Shown one piece after another: positions 52,234 through 60,453 of a stretch of DNA of 64,000 nucleotides; the stretch's first letter is position 1; every line of letters begins with the position of its first letter. The notes beneath the pieces are model-generated. The model saw only the letters and a list, made by a program, of their open reading frames with translations, was not told the DNA's origin and did no database searches. The translations under genes and the position numbers were made by a program. This DNA is from Bacteroidales bacterium (lineage in GTDB: Bacteria; Bacteroidota; Bacteroidia; Bacteroidales; UBA12077): assembly GCA_016342685.1 (NCBI GenBank), contig JAEINU010000002.1:391085-455084 (forward strand). The letters are read 5' to 3'.

Positions 52234-53372
52234 CTATTTTCAATCCATCTTATAGCCTCATCTAATGCTATCTGTTCAACATTGTGTCCTCCTTCAAAAA
52301 GTAATAATTCAACGTCATAATTTAATTTGGATAATATTTTTTTAGCGTCCTTCGATTCTTTATAACTAATTACCGGATCGTTTCTACCATGAGCAATAAA
52401 TATTTTTAAATCTCTTCCTTTCATTAAATCTTCATTCGAAAGAAACCAAGGGTATTTTTCAGTATTTGGCAACCTACCACCAAATGCAATCACTGCATCA
52501 ATTTTATCGGTGTTCTTTATCCCAGTTGCATAGGCATAAGAAGCTCCTTGAGAAAATCCCAATATATAGTTTTTATCTATCAGGTACGTCGAATTTATTT
52601 GATCCACAACATTGATTATATAATTCATAACTGCAGGATCACTTTTTTTCCATAATTCCTTCTCGTATCCACGAAAACCCCATGAATATTGTTGTCTCCC
52701 ACTACCCGAAACATCTAATATATATGGTGCTTCGGGCACAACATAAATAAAACTATCAGACGCAAATAGACTATTTAACAAACAAAAATTTTCGGCAATT
52801 CCACCATAACCATGCAAACCAATTAACAGCGAATATTTTTTATTTGGTGTAAAGTTTTTAGGAACAATAACTCTACATTTTATTAAAACATTTGCTTCCA
52901 CATAAATCGTTTCTCCATAGTTCAAACCGAATTTCAAAACATCATTCAGAGTATTATAAAAGTTTATATTATTTCCCAAAAGTTTAAAGCATTCTTCATT
53001 CTTAATTTTAGAGAAATTATTGTATCCAGCATTAATTGCCATTACTAAAAAATTACTTGCATACTCGGGCTTTTGCAACATGGCATAACAACAAGCCAGC
53101 TGATAAAGAGAATGAGCATCATCTATATTATGCTCGACAATATCTAAATAATACTTTACTGATTTTTCATAATCTCTATTAAGAAATGATATAGAAGCCA
53201 GCAATTTCAACTCATCAATATTAAACGAATTTAAACGATCAAAATCAACATCAAAAATCGACGAAGTTGTACCTTGTTCTGTAAATTTAGAATCTACCAC
53301 ATCTTGAGAAATACCTGAAACACTAAAGCATAAAGAAATCAAAATGAAGAAAAATACTCTTATATGGATCAT
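52224..53372 (-). CDS. Secreted esterase/phospholipase-type alpha/beta hydrolase with TPR-like N-terminus
   Basis: 382 residues. A signal peptide (1-23) leads to a helical, TPR-like region (about 45-120, SFLNRDYEKSVKYYLDIVEHN). The hydrolase domain has the oxyanion loop GLHGYGG, nucleophile GFSQGASYAY, acid in IAHGRNDPVISY and histidine in FEGGHNVEQIA, as in the carboxylesterase/phospholipase and feruloyl-esterase-like group. The substrate is unknown. A further ORF upstream on the same strand (53323-53595) overlaps the start but shows no family features. Confidence 0.88.
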   Translation of the reverse strand: MIHIRVFFFILISLCFSVSGISQDVVDSKFTEQGTTSSIFDVDFDRLNSFNIDELKLLASISFLNRDYEKSVKYYLDIVEHNIDDAHSLYQLACCYAMLQKPEYASNFLVMAINAGYNNFSKIKNEECFKLLGNNINFYNTLNDVLKFGLNYGETIYVEANVLIKCRVIVPKNFTPNKKYSLLIGLHGYGGIAENFCLLNSLFASDSFIYVVPEAPYILDVSGSGRQQYSWGFRGYEKELWKKSDPAVMNYIINVVDQINSTYLIDKNYILGFSQGASYAYATGIKNTDKIDAVIAFGGRLPNTEKYPWFLSNEDLMKGRDLKIFIAHGRNDPVISYKESKDAKKILSKLNYDVELLLFEGGHNVEQIALDEAIRWIENSLH

Positions 53373-53903
53373 AATAAATATAATTGGTTATAAAATAAAT
53401 TAAAAAAAATACTAGCAAACAACAATTTTTCCTTAACTCTCTTTCTATTGCACCAATAGAACTTGTTAGAATACAATAATTAATATTCATTATCTTTTCA
53501 TTATAATATTTACTCTCGATATTTTCCTTGCATCTCCAGTAGTTAATAGTTTTGAACTCATCATTAAAGGCAACATAAAATTCCTGCTTATACACTCCTT
53601 TTGATAAACTTTCTTCTATATACTTTTGATTTCATCCCTTCAAAGTTAAGTTGGTAATTGTGCTATTTAAGATGATAAATACAACTTTTACCCTTTTTCA
53701 TAAACTCATTAATTTAAACAACTTATATACTTTATATTGATTTTAAATAAGCTCATTTTTTCAACAAACACCAGTTTTAATTATTGATTTTCAATTCGTT
53801 GTTATCAACAATTTGGATAATGAATCCTGACAACCGGCAATCCCTTATTATAGTTGAATAATTTTATTATGTTTGTGAATTAACCTCAAAAACAACCTAA
53901 ATT
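53373..53903. other. AT-rich spacer before the apr operon, no gene recognised
   Basis: This 531-base gap holds a 90-codon minus-strand frame (53323-53595) without credible family or signal features. The last 60 bases contain the apr promoter element at 53868-53875. I see nothing else that can be supported. Confidence 0.4.
53868..53875 (+). promoter_or_regulatory. -7 promoter element for the apr-qmo operon
   Basis: TATGTTTG matches TAnnTTTG, 28 bases upstream of the aprB ATG (53904). A matching TTG at -33 is not visible, so the site may need an activator. Confidence 0.5.
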
Positions 53904-54338
53904 ATGCCAAGCTTTGTAATTAGCGAAAAGTGTGATGGATGTAAGGCTCAAGATAAAACTGCCTGTCAATATATTTGTCCAAACGATTTAATGGTTTTAG
54001 ATAAAGAAAAAAATAAAGCATATAACCGTGCTGTTGATATGTGCTGGGAGTGCTATAGTTGTGTTAAAATTTGCCCTACACAAGCTATCGAAGTTCGTGG
54101 ATATGCAGATTTTATGCCACTAGGAGCTGTAGTACAGCCATTGAGAAGTACCGATTCTATTATGTGGTCGGTAAAATTCAGAAACAAAAAAATCAAACGA
54201 TTTAAGTTTCCTATTAGAACTACACCTGAAGGAACAATCGATCCTGATGCTGGTATGGAAACTACAACTGATGATCTAAAGAGTCCTCTGCTTAGAACAG
54301 AACCAGAATCTATTGGAACAGAACTTTACAAAAAGTAA
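53904..54338 (+). CDS. aprB: Adenylylsulfate (APS) reductase, beta subunit
   Basis: 144 residues. Two [4Fe-4S] motifs are C10, C13, C21, C25 (CDGCKAQDKTACQYICP) and C47, C50, C53, C57 (CWECYSCVKICP), in the AprB spacing. The C-terminal tail (GYADFMPLGAVVQPLRSTDS, MWSVKFRNKKIKRFKFPIRTT) wraps the alpha subunit in known AprAB structures. AprB relays electrons between the quinone-linked Qmo complex and the FAD of AprA for APS reduction to sulfite and AMP, or the reverse. It is first in the apr-qmo operon. It is separated from aprA by a four-helix-bundle gene and repeat arms, which is unusual. Confidence 0.95.
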   Translation: MPSFVISEKCDGCKAQDKTACQYICPNDLMVLDKEKNKAYNRAVDMCWECYSCVKICPTQAIEVRGYADFMPLGAVVQPLRSTDSIMWSVKFRNKKIKRFKFPIRTTPEGTIDPDAGMETTTDDLKSPLLRTEPESIGTELYKK

Positions 54339-54340
54339 AA

Positions 54341-54799
54341 GACAAACTAAAAATTCCAAAATTCAAATAAATATCAATGAATCAATCTTCAAATAACAAA
54401 CCAGTTTATGATCTGGAAGAAAGAACCTTTCTTTTTGCTAAAAATATCAGAACTAGTTTAAGAAAATTGAAAAAAGATTCATTTAATCAAGATGATATTA
54501 AGCAATTAATTCGTTCTTCGGGTTCTGTTGGAGCAAACTACATTGAAGCTAACGAATCTTTAAGTAAAAAAGATTTTATTCATCGAGTAAAGATTTCAAG
54601 AAAAGAAGCCAAAGAAAGTATCTATTGGATAAGGTTATTAATTGCCTTTTCGAACACAGATGAGAAGAATAGTTTGGAAGTTTTACTACAAAAATCAACC
54701 GAATTAAAGAAGATATTGTCATCAATCATTGAGAAATCTCAAAAATGAGAAATTAAATTTGAGATTTATTTGGAATTTATATTTTGTAATTTGGAGCTT
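54341..54799 (+). mobile_element. Stem element carrying the four-helix-bundle ORF between aprB and aprA
   Basis: Left arm 54341-54372 (GACAAACTAAAAATTCC, then AAAATTCAAATAAAT) and right arm 54761-54799 (GAGATTTATTTGGAATTT ... ATTTGGAGCTT) are imperfect inverted repeats around the four-helix-bundle gene. Related arms without an ORF occur at 56748-56863 and 58115-58228. The S23/four-helix-bundle family is known from intervening sequences in 23S rRNA genes, so this looks like an element inserted in the operon. Mobility itself is inference. Confidence 0.5.
54377..54748 (+). CDS. Four-helix-bundle protein (S23/23S rRNA intervening-sequence family)
   Basis: 123 residues. The all-alpha bundle is recognisable by YDLEERTFLFAKNIRTSLRK at the N-terminus, IKQLIRSSGSVGANYIEANES, KKDFIHRVKISRKEAKESIYWIRLL and a C-terminal LLQKSTELKKILSSII helix, as in the S23 family. 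The function is unknown; relatives are found in intervening sequences of 23S rRNA genes and as solo ORFs. Its position between aprB and aprA separates two subunits of one enzyme. It is enclosed by inverted-repeat arms and probably cotranscribed with the operon. Confidence 0.92.
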   Translation: MNQSSNNKPVYDLEERTFLFAKNIRTSLRKLKKDSFNQDDIKQLIRSSGSVGANYIEANESLSKKDFIHRVKISRKEAKESIYWIRLLIAFSNTDEKNSLEVLLQKSTELKKILSSIIEKSQK

Positions 54800-54833
54800 A
54801 AAAATAAATTAGAAGAATAAAAAAAACAAACAT

Positions 54834-56723
54834 ATGAACTCAAATACATTTGAAACAGTTATTGTTGAAACTGACCTACTAATACTTGGTGGTGGTATGG
54901 CTGCTTGTGGTGCTGCTTTTGAAGCTGCTCACTGGGCAAAAAAACATAATAAGAAAGTAACTGTTGTCGATAAAGCATCGATGGAGCGCAGTGGTGCAGT
55001 TGCAATGGGACTTTCTGCAATTAATCTCTATTTAGGATTAAAGAATGGCAAAAACACCATCGAAGATTACGTTAACTACGTAAAGAATGACTTAATGGGT
55101 ATTACCCGCGACGATTTAGTTGCTAATATTGCCCGCCATGTAGATTCTTCTGTTCACCTTTTTGAAAAATGGGGCTTACCAATATGGAAAGATGAAGAAG
55201 GAAATTATGTAAACGAAGGTCGTTGGCAAATAATGATTCATGGTGAATCATATAAAAATATTGTTTCCGAAGCTGCAAAAAATGCCTTAAAAGAATTGGG
55301 TGAAAACGGTGAATATTACGAACGTATATTTATTACCGAACCTATTATGGATGGTGATCGTTGTGTTGGCGCTGCCGGTTTCAGTGTTCGCGAAAACAAA
55401 TTCTATATATTTAAAGCAAATGCAGTACTCGATGTTATGGGCGGTGCAGTTCATATTTTCCGCCCACGTTCGGTGGGTGAGGGATTAGGACGCTCATGGT
55501 ATCCTCCATTTAATTCTGGTGCTAGCGCGTATTTTACTTTGAAAGCTGGTGCTGAAATGACTTGTCAGGAAGTACGCTTTGTTCCTGTTCGTTTTAAAGA
55601 TTCATATGGTCCCGTTGGTGCTTGGTTCTTATTATTTAAATCAAAAGCCACAAATGCTAAAGGCGAAGATTATATGGAAACTCGAAAAGCAGAACTTGAG
55701 AATTGGGCTCCTTACGGAACAGCAAAACCAACTCCTGCCAATCTTAGAAACTACTTGATGCTTCAAGAGCTAGAAGAAGGAAACGGACCAATTTACATGA
55801 AAACCGACGAAGCTATTAAAGAACTAATGGCTGATATAAAAGACGAAAAACAAGCTAAACGTAAAATGAAAGAGCTTGAGTCTGAAGCTTGGGAAGATTT
55901 CTTAGATATGACTGTTAGCCAAGCTTTAAATTGGGCTTCACATAATATATCTCCTGAAGAAAGTCCTTCAGAAATTTCAGCTTGCGAACCTTATTTTATT
56001 AGTTCACATTCAGGCGCATCAGGTGCTTGGGTTAGTGGTCCAAAAGATTTATCTCCATCCGATGATTATCATTGGGGATACGATAATATGACTACTAAAA
56101 AAGGTTTATTTGCTGCTGGTGATGCTTCTGGTGCATCATCTCATAAATTCTCATCAGGTTCTTTTACCGAAGGTAGAATTGCTGCAAAAGCTGCTTTAGC
56201 ATTTATTATTGATAATGACGATGTAGCTAGTTTTGATGAAGGAAAAATCAAGGAATTAAAAGAAAAAATTCTTCAACCACTTGCTACTTTTGAAGAACAT
56301 AAAGATTATGCGAACGACGAAGATGTAAATCCGAATTTCATTAAGCCTAAAATGTTTATGTTTCGTTTACAGAAAATCATGGACGAATATGCGGGTGGAG
56401 CAACCGTAAACTTTAGAACATCAAAAGCCTTATTGGAAAAAGGTCTTGAGTTCTTAGAGTTTATGAAAGAAGATGCTGAAAAATTAGCTGCAAAAGATTT
56501 AAATGAGCTAATGCGTTGTTGGGAAAATGTTCATCGCATGTGGCAAGCCGAATCTCATATTAGAACAATGTTATTCCGCGAAGAAACTCGTTGGCCAGGA
56601 TATTATTTCAGAACAGATCATCCGAAAATGAAAGAAGATTGGAAAGCATTTGCAAATTGCAAATGGAGTCCAGAAACTGGAGAATGGGAAATGATTAAAC
56701 GAAATATTAAAGAACTTTTTTAA
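54834..56723 (+). CDS. aprA: Adenylylsulfate (APS) reductase, alpha subunit
   Basis: 629 residues. The fumarate-reductase-like FAD fold shows ETDLLILGGGMAACGAAFEA, KASMERSGAVAMGL, SYKNIVSEAAKNAL, VRFVPVRFKD and the active-site segment SSHSGASGAWVSGP near 382-395. C-terminal motifs are GDASGASSHKFSSGSFTEGRIAAKAA and WPGYYFRTDHP. The length and these motifs match AprA of sulfate reducers and sulfur oxidisers. It forms a heterodimer with AprB in the cytoplasm. The qmo genes follow, which in sulfate reducers supply electrons from the quinone pool. Direction (reductive or oxidative) cannot be read here. Confidence 0.96.
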   Translation: MNSNTFETVIVETDLLILGGGMAACGAAFEAAHWAKKHNKKVTVVDKASMERSGAVAMGLSAINLYLGLKNGKNTIEDYVNYVKNDLMGITRDDLVANIARHVDSSVHLFEKWGLPIWKDEEGNYVNEGRWQIMIHGESYKNIVSEAAKNALKELGENGEYYERIFITEPIMDGDRCVGAAGFSVRENKFYIFKANAVLDVMGGAVHIFRPRSVGEGLGRSWYPPFNSGASAYFTLKAGAEMTCQEVRFVPVRFKDSYGPVGAWFLLFKSKATNAKGEDYMETRKAELENWAPYGTAKPTPANLRNYLMLQELEEGNGPIYMKTDEAIKELMADIKDEKQAKRKMKELESEAWEDFLDMTVSQALNWASHNISPEESPSEISACEPYFISSHSGASGAWVSGPKDLSPSDDYHWGYDNMTTKKGLFAAGDASGASSHKFSSGSFTEGRIAAKAALAFIIDNDDVASFDEGKIKELKEKILQPLATFEEHKDYANDEDVNPNFIKPKMFMFRLQKIMDEYAGGATVNFRTSKALLEKGLEFLEFMKEDAEKLAAKDLNELMRCWENVHRMWQAESHIRTMLFREETRWPGYYFRTDHPKMKEDWKAFANCKWSPETGEWEMIKRNIKELF

Positions 56724-56747
56724 TTAGTAATATGAAATTTCAATACT

Positions 56748-56863
56748 CAATTAACAAAATCCAAATAAATTCAAAATTTCAGACTTCAAATCTCAAACAT
56801 TTTTAGTTTTTGAGATTTGTTTTTTGGGATTTATTTGGAATTTGGAGTTTGTTATTTGGTGCT
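56748..56863 (+). repeat. ORF-less long-stem repeat between aprA and qmoA
   Basis: Left arm about 56753-56797 (AACAAAATCCAAATAAATTC ... CAAATCTCAAA) and right arm about 56811-56862 (GAGATTTGTTTTTTGGGATTTATTTGG ends with ATTTGGTGCT, broken by 20-base limit here) are imperfect reverse complements. It shares ATTTATTTGGAATTTGGAG-type sequence with the right arm of the element at 54341-54799. A false upstream start for qmoA (56810) lies inside it. Confidence 0.7.
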
Positions 56864-56878
56864 TTAAATAAAACTAAG

Positions 56879-58105
56879 ATGAATATTAAACCTGTATTGG
56901 TTATTGGCGGTGGAATTAGTGGCGTAACAAGTGCTGTTGAAATTGCTGAAGTTGGAAAAGAAGTTATTCTTATCGAAAAAAATCCATATTTGGGAGGTAA
57001 TGTGGTTAAGTTTAATAACTACTTTCCAAAACTTTGTCCCCCAACTTGTGGTTTAGAAATCAACTTTCGAAGAATAAAACAAAATCCAAGAATCAAATAT
57101 TTTACTTCTACTGAAGTTATAGAAGTTACCGGAGAAAAAGGTGATTTTAAGGTTAAGATGAAAACGAAACCACAGTACATTAAAAATAACTGTACTGCTT
57201 GTGGAAAATGTGCTGAAGTTTGTCCCGAAGAAAGACCAAACGAATTTAACTACGGATTTACCAATACCAAAGCAGCATATTTACCTCACGAAATGGCTTT
57301 CCCGTACAAATTTCAGATTGATGATGAATTTTGCAAAAAAGAAGCTTGCAATAAATGTGTTGAAGCTTGTGAATACAATGCCATTGATTTATCTGCTAAG
57401 GAAGAAATTTCTGAAATAGAAGTAAGTTCAATAATTATAGCAACTGGTTGGAAAAACTACGATGCATCGAAAATAGAAAACTTGAATTATTCTAATTCAC
57501 AGAATATTATTACAAATGTTGAGTTTGAGAGATTTATTGCATCGAATGGCTTAAATGAAAATAAACTACTTCGCCTTTCTGATAATACCGAACCTAAAAA
57601 AATAGCTTTCGTACAGTGTGCTGGTTCTCGCGACGAGAATCATTTACCTTACTGCTCTGCTGTTTGTTGCTCGGCGTCGTTAAAACATGCTTTAACTATT
57701 CAGGAATTGTATCCAGAAGCTGAAGTAAAGATTTTTTATATTGATATGCGCGTTGCTGGTCGCAATGAAGATTTTTTAGTAAAGGTTCAAGAGAATAAAA
57801 ACATTGAGCTGGTTAAAGGAAAAGTTGGGAAAATCAGTGAAACTGAAAACAATAATTTAATTCTTGAAGCAGAAGATATTCTTTCTGGGAAGAAAATAAA
57901 ATACGAAGCTGAAATGGCTATTTTGGCTACAGGCATTGTCCCTTCAGATATCAAGTTTGATTTGAATAAAGATCAAAATCAATTTATTACTGATTTACAA
58001 AAAGATGGAATTATTCCGGTAGCATGCAGTCGTAAACCAATGGATGTATCATCATCGGTAAAAGACGCTACAGCGGCTGCAGTTAAAGCAATACAGATCA
58101 GTTAA
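56879..58105 (+). CDS. qmoA: Quinone-interacting membrane-bound oxidoreductase subunit A
   Basis: 408 residues from the ATG at 56879 (MNIKPVLVIGGGISG). A longer frame from 56810 translates the repeat and is rejected. HdrA-like features are the N-terminal FAD motif VIGGGISGVTSAVEIAEVG, KLCPPTCGLEINF, a ferredoxin-type group CTACGKCAEVCPEE, then CKKEACNKCVEAC, and the flavin/HdrA motif VQCAGSRDENHLPYCSAVCC. QmoA takes part in moving electrons between menaquinol and AprAB. It lacks membrane helices. It follows aprA after a 155-base spacer filled by a stem repeat. Confidence 0.94.
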   Translation: MNIKPVLVIGGGISGVTSAVEIAEVGKEVILIEKNPYLGGNVVKFNNYFPKLCPPTCGLEINFRRIKQNPRIKYFTSTEVIEVTGEKGDFKVKMKTKPQYIKNNCTACGKCAEVCPEERPNEFNYGFTNTKAAYLPHEMAFPYKFQIDDEFCKKEACNKCVEACEYNAIDLSAKEEISEIEVSSIIIATGWKNYDASKIENLNYSNSQNIITNVEFERFIASNGLNENKLLRLSDNTEPKKIAFVQCAGSRDENHLPYCSAVCCSASLKHALTIQELYPEAEVKIFYIDMRVAGRNEDFLVKVQENKNIELVKGKVGKISETENNNLILEAEDILSGKKIKYEAEMAILATGIVPSDIKFDLNKDQNQFITDLQKDGIIPVACSRKPMDVSSSVKDATAAAVKAIQIS

Positions 58106-58114
58106 AATTGAAAA

Positions 58115-58228
58115 ATAACAAATGACAAACTTCAAACTCCAAATAAATTTTAAATCCCAATTTTCAAAACCGAGAGTTTTGGATTTTGATATTGAGATTT
58201 AAAATTTATTTGTGATTTGTTTTTTGTC
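58115..58228 (+). repeat. ORF-less long-stem repeat between qmoA and qmoB
   Basis: Left arm about 58115-58170 (ATAACAAATGACAAACTTC, CAAATAAATTTTAAATC) and right arm about 58175-58228 (GAGATTTAAAATTTATTTGT, GATTTGTTTTTTGTC) form a stem of about 50 bp with a very short loop. It shares the TCCAAATAAAT core with the elements at 54341-54799 and 56748-56863. Confidence 0.7.
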
Positions 58229-58267
58229 TCAAAAGCTTTCGGGATTAGAATTTTAAACAAAATCTAA

Positions 58268-60379
58268 ATGGATAAAAAAGTTGGAGTTTATATATGTTCG
58301 GGTTGTGAAATTGGTAAAAGCATCGATATAAATAAACTTGGTCAGGTGGCCTCAGAACAAAACGTTTCTATTTGCAAAAATCACTCATCTCTTTGCTCAA
58401 TCGAAGGATTTGATTTAATCAATAATGATATTGCCTCAGAAAATCTCGATAAGATTATAATTGCAGCATGTTCTCCACGTGTAAAAACTGAGGTATTTGA
58501 TTTTCCTGAAAATATTTTGGTCGAACGCACAAATATTCGTGAACAAATTGCATGGAGCATGGAACCGGGCGACGAAGACACTCAAATGGCAGCGGAAGAT
58601 TATCTTAGAATGTCGATTGCAAAAGTGAATAACACTGAAGTTCCTACACCATTTATTTCTGAAAATTTAAGCTCAGATATATTGGTTGTTGGCGGAGGAA
58701 TAACCGGGATAACAGCCGCCATTGATGGAGCAAAAGCGGGTTATAATATTCACTTAATCGAAAAAGAACCAAAGCTTGGTGGTTGGTTAAACAAACTGTA
58801 TAAACAAATTCCTTACTCTGCGCCCTACAATGCTTTAAAAGAAACAGAACTAGAAAATAGAATAAAGGAACTGGAACAATACGAAAACATTCAAATCCAC
58901 ACATCTACAACAATAAATCAAATTGATGGTCAGCCTGGTCAGTTTGAAGTTTCGCTTCAGAATAGTAAGAATGAGAAAATAACAGTTGGCTCAATTGTTA
59001 CATCCACAGGATGGCAACCGTACGATGCAAACAAACTTTCTCACTTAGGATATGGCAAATCGAATGTAGTTACGAATGTTGAGTTCGAAGAATTTGTAAA
59101 AAACAAGCCCGACAAAGAGCTTCCTAAAAACATTTTATTTATTCAATGTGCAGGTTCACGCGATAAAGATCATCTCCCCTATTGCTCGGCATTTTGCTGC
59201 GCCACAAGCTTAAAACAAGCAACATACATTCGTGATTTAAGTCCTGATTCAAATGTATTTGTAGTTTATAAAGATATTCGCACCTTAGGATTGTACGAAG
59301 AGTTTTACAAAGAAGTACAAAAAGATGATCAGATCTTCTTCACAAAAGGTGAAATTCAAGAAATAATAGAAAGTGAGAATAAGTTAAAAGTCAATGTAAA
59401 AGACACTCTAATAGGTGAAGATATTTCTTTATCTGTTGATATGATTGTTCTAGCAACTGGCATGGTTCCTAACGGTACCGAAGATTTAAACCTGAATTAT
59501 AGATTAGGGAAAGGTTTACCAGAATTAAAATATAACTTTTCCGATTCGCACTTTATATGTTTCCCTTACGAAACAAGACGTACAGGAATTTATGCTGCTG
59601 GTAGCTTACGTGCCCCAATGGATATTGCATCGAGCAAATCGGATGCATCAGGAGCTATGTTAAAGGCTATTCAAACTATTGAGGCAACTAAACGTGGCGA
59701 AGCAGTTCATCCAAGATCTGGTGATAAATCGTACCCCGACTTATTTTTAGATCGTTGTACTGATTGTAAAAGATGTACCGAAGAATGTCCGTTTGGAGCT
59801 TACGACGAAACTGAAAAAGGGACACCACTTCCAAATCCAAATCGTTGTCGCAGATGTGGAATTTGCTTAGGAGCTTGTCCAGAGCGAGTTATCAACTTTG
59901 CTGATTACTCTATAAATAGTGTTTCGGCAATGATTAAATCCGTTGAAGTGCCTGATGAATTTGAAGAAAAACCAAGAATTCTGGTTTTTGTTTGCGAGAA
60001 CGATGCTTATCCTGCAATGGATATGGCCGGTCAGAAAGGTCTGAAATACAGTCCTTATGTTAGAGTAATACCTGTTCGTTGCATTGGATCTATAAATAAG
60101 GTTTGGATCTCCGATGCTCTTTCGAAAGGTTACGATGGAATTTTACAAATTGGTTGTAAACCTGGCGATGATTATCAATGTCATTTTATACACGGTAGTG
60201 AATTAACGGAAAAACGTGGTGAAAACATTCAGGAAACTCTGGAAACCATGATGCTTGAACCGGAAAGAATGAGAACCGAATTTGTAGAAATTACTGATTA
60301 CGATAAAATCCCACAAATCATTAATGATTATGTGGAAGAAATTGAACTGATTGGACCAAATCCATTCAAAGACATGTAA
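58268..60379 (+). CDS. qmoB: Quinone-interacting membrane-bound oxidoreductase subunit B
   Basis: 703 residues. The HdrA-like flavoprotein part begins after an N-terminal segment with several cysteines (VYICSGCEIGKS) and has VVGGGITGITAAIDGAKAG near 138-158, KEPKLGGWL, and FIQCAGSRDKDHLPYCSAFCC. Two [4Fe-4S] motifs follow (CTDCKRCTEECPFG, CRRCGICLGACPE, about 500-535). The C-terminus is an MvhD-like domain (about 575-700: FVCENDAYPAMDMAGQ, VRCIGSINKVWISDAL). QmoB carries electrons between QmoC and QmoA/AprAB. The fused HdrA-MvhD plan is typical of QmoB in sulfate reducers. Confidence 0.94.
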   Translation: MDKKVGVYICSGCEIGKSIDINKLGQVASEQNVSICKNHSSLCSIEGFDLINNDIASENLDKIIIAACSPRVKTEVFDFPENILVERTNIREQIAWSMEPGDEDTQMAAEDYLRMSIAKVNNTEVPTPFISENLSSDILVVGGGITGITAAIDGAKAGYNIHLIEKEPKLGGWLNKLYKQIPYSAPYNALKETELENRIKELEQYENIQIHTSTTINQIDGQPGQFEVSLQNSKNEKITVGSIVTSTGWQPYDANKLSHLGYGKSNVVTNVEFEEFVKNKPDKELPKNILFIQCAGSRDKDHLPYCSAFCCATSLKQATYIRDLSPDSNVFVVYKDIRTLGLYEEFYKEVQKDDQIFFTKGEIQEIIESENKLKVNVKDTLIGEDISLSVDMIVLATGMVPNGTEDLNLNYRLGKGLPELKYNFSDSHFICFPYETRRTGIYAAGSLRAPMDIASSKSDASGAMLKAIQTIEATKRGEAVHPRSGDKSYPDLFLDRCTDCKRCTEECPFGAYDETEKGTPLPNPNRCRRCGICLGACPERVINFADYSINSVSAMIKSVEVPDEFEEKPRILVFVCENDAYPAMDMAGQKGLKYSPYVRVIPVRCIGSINKVWISDALSKGYDGILQIGCKPGDDYQCHFIHGSELTEKRGENIQETLETMMLEPERMRTEFVEITDYDKIPQIINDYVEEIELIGPNPFKDM

Positions 60380-60398
60380 ATTGAGTTAAAAGTTACAA

Positions 60399-60425
60399 GT
60401 TCTGAGTTTAAAGTACACTCAGAAC
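60399..60425 (+). repeat. Intercistronic hairpin between qmoB and qmoC
   Basis: GTTCTGAGT (60399-60407) and ACTCAGAAC (60417-60425) are perfect 9-bp arms with a 9-base loop. The surrounding AAGTTAC/GTTTAAAG-type bases belong to a different repeat class from the qmoA-flanking stems. Confidence 0.6.
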
Positions 60426-60453
60426 CTTAAACATTAAACTTGGAACTAAGATT

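Noticed and set aside
53323-53595. 90-codon minus-strand frame upstream of the esterase
   Set aside because: It overlaps the esterase start, has no signal peptide or family pattern, and its hydrophobic end follows from AT-rich spacer sequence.
56810-56878. N-terminal extension of qmoA (starting at 56810)
   Set aside because: These codons translate the stem repeat. The residues from 56879 give the normal FAD-domain start.
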